In this document: piece after piece, positions 4,680-6,262 of the stretch | How positions within the stretch are numbered: the first letter of the stretch is position 1 | Layout of the letters: every line of letters begins with the position of its first letter | Origin: JBAXHO01 sp037138855 | GTDB lineage: Bacteria; Patescibacteriota; Dojkabacteria; B142; OLB20 | Reading direction: 5' to 3' | DNA length: 6,262 bases | NCBI GenBank assembly: GCA_037138855.1 | Contig: JBAXHO010000087.1 | Location: 1 to 6,262, forward strand | Made by a program: the position numbers and the translations under genes | Notes under the pieces: model-generated | The model's database searches: none | What the model saw: only the letters and a program-made list of their open reading frames with translations | Told to the model about the DNA's origin: nothing

Positions 4680-6053
4680 TTATTTAGTTTTTTTGGTTTT
4701 AACTGCTTCTTTCTTAACTTTTTTAGTCGTTTTCTTGGCAGCTGGTTTTTTAACTGTAGCTACCTTTTTCACGGTTTTAACAGCCTTTTTTGGTGCTGCT
4801 TTAGTTTTAGTCACTTTCATTTCTTTCTTTACCTTTGTTTTAGTAGCCTTAGCAGGCTTTTTCTCTTTTTTAGTAGTAGTTTTCTTGGTACTTGCTTTTT
4901 TAGTCTTTTTCTCCACTTTTTCTTTGACAACTTCAACTACTGCCTCATTTTCTTCGGTAACTTCTTTTTTCACTGCTAATTTATCTTTACTTTCCACTTT
5001 TATCGTCTCACCTTGAATATCAATATTCCAACCAGTGAGTTTAGCAGCTAAACGAACATTTTGCCCTTCTTTACCAATCGCTAGAGACAGCTGATCATCA
5101 GGTACGATCACAGTAATCTGTTTATTTTGCAAATCAGTTACCTTTACTTTTTTTACCTGAGCAGGACTTAAAGCATTGGCGACAAAGTCATTTTCAGATT
5201 CGGCCCAGGAGATAATATCGATTTTTTCTTCATGATTACCAAATTTCAATTCATTCATAATAGCGTTGATCCGGACTCCTCTTTGACCCACACAAGAACC
5301 AATCGGATCTACACCTTCTACTGTCGAGAAAACAGCGATCTTAGACCTGGATCCTGCTTCACGGGCAATAGATTTAATTTCTACAGAACCGGAAATGATC
5401 TCAGGTACTTCCAGCTTAAATAATGCGACTAAAAAGTCAGGAGCTGCTCTAGATACAATTAATTGTTTACCCCGAGGAGTCATCCGAATTTCTTTTAATA
5501 GAATTTTCATACGATTACCACTCTTATAAAATTCAGTAGGAATTCTATCTTCAACTGGCATTACAGCTGTAGCTCTTCGGATTTCCATAAGGACACTATC
5601 ACCATCCATTCTTTGCACTACACCATAATCAATTTCTCCAATTGTATCTTTAAATTCTTCCATTATCGATTCTTTCTCTGATTCACGAATTTTTTGAAGA
5701 ATAACCTGTCTGGCAGCCTGTGCAGCTACTCTACCAAAATCGCCAGTAGGAGTAATATCAACTAAAACATGATCATTTTCCCGAAGATTTTTTTCTAATA
5801 ATTTTGCTTCTTTTAAATCAATCTGAGTAACTGGACTGGTCACTTCTTTTACAACCTTTTTATCAGCATATACACTGATTGAGCCGACCATTGGATCAAT
5901 TTCCACTTCAATAAGAGCGCCTTCTTCTTCAGGATAATCCTGTCGAAAACCTGTAATTATTGCTGATTTAATTGCTTCCAGAACTGAATCCGGATCAATA
6001 TTTCTTTCTGCAGCAATTTGATTCACAGCTGAAATAAAATCTGATTGTGCCAT
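4680..6053 (-). CDS. nusA: Transcription elongation/termination factor NusA with a lysine-rich tail
   Basis: 457 residues. NusA binds RNA polymerase and nascent RNA to promote pausing, termination and antitermination. The domains run in the standard order. The N-terminal polymerase-binding domain is about 1-130 (SDFISAVNQIAAERNI, IKSAIITGFRQDYP, GDFGRVAAQAARQVILQKIR). S1 is about 136-201 (GVVQRMDGDSVLMEI to GKQLIVSR). KH1 is about 203-280, with VDPIGSCVGQRGVRINAIMN. KH2 is about 300-350, with DDQLSLAIGKEGQNVRLAAK and GWNIDI. No acidic AR repeats follow, as is normal outside proteobacteria. Instead residues about 353-457 form a tail of Lys, Ala, Thr and Val repeats (KKTTTKK, KKAVKTVKK), like histone H1-type tails, and probably disordered. 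Start: ATG at 6051-6053, giving the expected MAQSDF-type N-terminus; no Shine-Dalgarno. First gene of an operon with ylxR; rimP, a frequent upstream neighbour, is not within the 209 bases shown. Confidence 0.97.
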   Translation of the reverse strand: MAQSDFISAVNQIAAERNIDPDSVLEAIKSAIITGFRQDYPEEEGALIEVEIDPMVGSISVYADKKVVKEVTSPVTQIDLKEAKLLEKNLRENDHVLVDITPTGDFGRVAAQAARQVILQKIRESEKESIMEEFKDTIGEIDYGVVQRMDGDSVLMEIRRATAVMPVEDRIPTEFYKSGNRMKILLKEIRMTPRGKQLIVSRAAPDFLVALFKLEVPEIISGSVEIKSIAREAGSRSKIAVFSTVEGVDPIGSCVGQRGVRINAIMNELKFGNHEEKIDIISWAESENDFVANALSPAQVKKVKVTDLQNKQITVIVPDDQLSLAIGKEGQNVRLAAKLTGWNIDIQGETIKVESKDKLAVKKEVTEENEAVVEVVKEKVEKKTKKASTKKTTTKKEKKPAKATKTKVKKEMKVTKTKAAPKKAVKTVKKVATVKKPAAKKTTKKVKKEAVKTKKTK

Positions 6054-6080
6054 AGTTTTAAAAGTTAAAAGATAAAAGAT

Positions 6081-6110
6081 CCAGCCATAGGCTGGTAAGC
6101 CTTTGGCTTA
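6081..6110. promoter_or_regulatory. Two adjacent hairpins in the nusA leader
   Basis: Perfect short stems: CCAGCC-ATA-GGCTGG (6081-6095), and directly next to it TAAGCC-TTT-GGCTTA (6096-6110). Both share the AGCC/GGCT core. They are 28-57 bases upstream of the nusA ATG. In the minus-strand transcript they are followed by ATCTTTTATCTTTTAAC, an interrupted U-rich stretch, so a weak terminator or attenuator in the leader is possible. They may also simply be a palindromic repeat element. Confidence 0.5.
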
Positions 6111-6128
6111 AAAAGATAATAGAAGACT

Positions 6129-6180
6129 GAAATCTAGAAATCTAAGAATCTGAGAAATCGAAGTTCAAACCTCGAATCTC
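6129..6180. repeat. Degenerate GAAATCTA repeat and imperfect inverted repeat
   Basis: Four diverged units follow each other: GAAATCTA, GAAATCTAA, GAATCTGA, GAAATCGAA (6129-6162). They run into an imperfect inverted repeat (GAGA at 6152-6155 with TCTC at 6177-6180, TCGA with TCGA inside). It looks like an eroded tandem repeat with no coding frame. Confidence 0.5.
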
Positions 6181-6190
6181 CTTATCTACT

Positions 6191-6262
6191 AGATACCAGA
6201 TACTAAATACTTGATACTTGATACTTGATACTTGATACTTGATACTTGATACTTGATACTTG
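6191..6262. repeat. 7-bp tandem repeat (TACTTGA), running off the window
   Basis: From 6208 there are seven perfect copies of TACTTGA and six bases of an eighth at the window end. To the left the same 7-base period continues with diverged units (AGATACC, AGATACT, AAATACT; from 6191). The period is not a multiple of three, so it is non-coding. It lies upstream of nusA on the minus strand, where a promoter would be expected. Confidence 0.9.

Noticed and set aside
4266..5016. Plus-strand ORFs opposite ylxR and nusA rich in Phe, Leu and Val
   Set aside because: They are the antisense shadow of Lys-rich codons (AAA/AAG read as TTT/CTT) in well-supported minus-strand genes.
6178..6183. AAGGAG on the minus strand, resembling a Shine-Dalgarno
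   Set aside because: No suitable start codon with a lasting frame follows, and nusA begins over 120 bases further on.
6191..6262. The heptamer array as a CRISPR array or a replication iteron cluster
   Set aside because: There are no spacers, the units are contiguous and only 7 bp long, and no replication initiator gene or DnaA-type box is near.

Overview
The window looks like a chromosomal segment from an AT-rich bacterium with a reduced genome. My best guess is the Candidate Phyla Radiation (Patescibacteria). This rests on the very AT-rich intergenic DNA, the lack of clear Shine-Dalgarno sequences before most starts, and a gene mix (solitary PemK-like protein, HIT protein, MNT nucleotidyltransferase and DUF4143-ATPase remnants) that I associate with that group. 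It is an inference, not a placement. The standard code fits: no intact gene needs TGA or TAA to be read through.

Right part (about 4156-6262): a housekeeping block on the minus strand. nusA (transcription elongation/termination factor) is followed after 16 bases by ylxR/rnpM, then after about 30 bases by tRNA-Glu(CTC). NusA ends in a roughly 100-residue lysine-rich tail. Its 5' side holds two adjacent small hairpins, a degenerate 8-9 bp repeat and a 7-bp tandem repeat that runs off the window edge. infB, commonly next to nusA-ylxR, is not found before the tRNA and accessory genes begin.

Middle part (about 1111-4050): an accessory region with genes on both strands. From left to right it holds a decayed DUF4143-type ATPase C-terminus, fused in frame to a decayed MNT-type nucleotidyltransferase (minus strand, two internal TAA stops). 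Next are a HIT-family protein with an altered catalytic triad (plus), an orphan PemK/MazF-like protein (minus) and a HAD-family phosphatase (plus) with a good extended -10 promoter. Two possible tiny ORFs (2518-2631 minus, 3204-3284 plus) lie between these genes.

Left part (1-1110): two minus-strand genes of unknown function, a short single-pass membrane protein and a 221-residue membrane-anchored protein with an outer domain.

No non-genic stretch exceeds 300 bases. The larger gaps are 2469-2726 (possible tiny ORF, a palindrome and a hairpin), 3159-3363 (promoter and possible ORF fragment) and 6054-6262 (repeats and hairpins). A recurring theme is palindromic or repeat DNA that has become the last codons of genes (PemK-like and YlxR). 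I see no complete new multi-gene system. The most unusual items are the MNT/ATPase chimeric pseudogene, the HIT active-site change, and the structured repeat-rich leader of nusA.
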